A stretch of DNA of 6,982 nucleotides from Spirochaetota bacterium (lineage in GTDB: Bacteria > Spirochaetota > UBA4802 > UB4802): contig JAKPOE010000318.1 in the NCBI GenBank assembly GCA_029548025.1, forward strand, positions 1 to 6,982, read 5' to 3'. A model generated the notes under the pieces. It was not told where the DNA came from, searched no databases, and saw only the letters and a list, made by a program, of their open reading frames with translations. Numbering within the stretch: the first letter of the stretch is position 1; each line of letters opens with the position of its first letter. Made by a program: the position numbers and the translations under genes. Positions 6,879-6,982 of this stretch are shown one piece after another.

Positions 6879-6982
6879 TTTGCATTCCTTTCATTGATAT
6901 ATTTTAGCGCTACCTCTTTATCATCAAAGTGTATTTTTTTTGTTCCAATAATCTGATAATCCTCATGCCCCTTGCCTGCAAT
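6875..6982 (-). CDS. murE: MurE, UDP-N-acetylmuramoyl-tripeptide synthetase (C-terminal 35 residues only)
   Basis: Only the last 35 codons and the TGA stop (6877-6875) are inside the window; the gene continues past the right edge. The fragment begins [10 protein letters not shown] and so contains GKGHE, the conserved C-terminal motif of MurE ligases, and ends [16 protein letters not shown], like the usual MurE tail. Its place directly before murF, with a 4-nt overlap, agrees. MurE adds the third amino acid (meso-DAP or L-Lys, depending on the organism) to UDP-MurNAc-L-Ala-D-Glu. The specificity motif (DNPR for meso-DAP) lies upstream and cannot be read here. An A8 tract on the coding strand (6934-6941) is in frame. 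Confidence 0.9.
   Translation of the reverse strand: MAGKGHEDYQIIGTKKIHFDDKEVALKYINERNAK
6886..6891 (-). promoter_or_regulatory. Ribosome binding site of murF, inside the end of murE
   Basis: AAAGGA on the coding strand lies in the final codons of murE, with a 7-nt spacer to the GTG start of murF. The GTG shares bases with the murE TGA stop. This supports the GTG start and translational coupling of the two ligases. Confidence 0.65.

Larger units (their letters stand above)
1..6982 (-). other. dcw (division and cell wall) gene cluster segment, probably one transcript
   Basis: Seven genes lie on the same strand in the order murE-murF-mraY-murD-ftsW-murG-murC, the arrangement known from the dcw clusters of many bacteria. 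Gaps are 10, 19 and 12 nt and overlaps are 4, 10 and 4 nt, so no intergenic stretch could hold an ordinary promoter or a rho-independent terminator. I infer a single polycistronic transcript that enters from the right and continues to the left beyond murC. The promoter and the flanking dcw genes (for example ftsI, mraW/rsmH, murB, ftsQ, ftsA, ftsZ) are not in the window, so their presence is unknown. Confidence 0.9.

Overview
The window is a compact stretch of a bacterial division and cell wall (dcw) cluster, entirely on the minus strand. Read in the direction of transcription (right to left) it holds the 3' end of murE, then complete murF, mraY, murD, ftsW and murG, then the 5' part of murC, which runs off the left edge. 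This is the classical murE-murF-mraY-murD-ftsW-murG-murC order. No mobile element, RNA gene, CRISPR array, terminator or foreign gene is visible, and no undescribed system was found. The points worth checking are small: two RNA-scale inverted repeats, the pattern of GTG starts, and an Asn-to-Asp change in the MurD P-loop.

Organism: the DNA is AT-rich and uses the standard bacterial code (TGA ends murE and ftsW, TAG ends murG, TAA ends murF, mraY and murD). Shine-Dalgarno sequences of the GGAG/GAGG type precede nearly every gene. The proteins are typical peptidoglycan enzymes of a walled bacterium. I cannot place the phylum firmly. A diderm such as a spirochaete or another deep-branching AT-rich lineage is a weak guess. 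The wall type (meso-DAP or Lys) cannot be read, because the part of MurE that selects the amino acid is outside the window.

Layout: murE/murF overlap by 4 nt (GTGA); murF-mraY are 10 nt apart; mraY-murD 19 nt; murD/ftsW overlap by 10 nt; ftsW/murG overlap by 4 nt (ATGA); murG-murC are 12 nt apart. With at most 19 nt between genes there is no room for an ordinary promoter or terminator, so one transcript and translational coupling are the natural reading.

How the genes work together: MurC, MurD, MurE and MurF add L-Ala, D-Glu, the diamino acid and D-Ala-D-Ala in turn to UDP-MurNAc in the cytoplasm. MraY moves phospho-MurNAc-pentapeptide to undecaprenyl phosphate (lipid I). MurG adds GlcNAc to give lipid II. 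After lipid II is flipped across the membrane, FtsW polymerises it at the division septum together with a class B PBP. The window therefore covers almost the whole route from UDP-MurNAc to septal glycan, without the MurJ-type flippase and the PBP.
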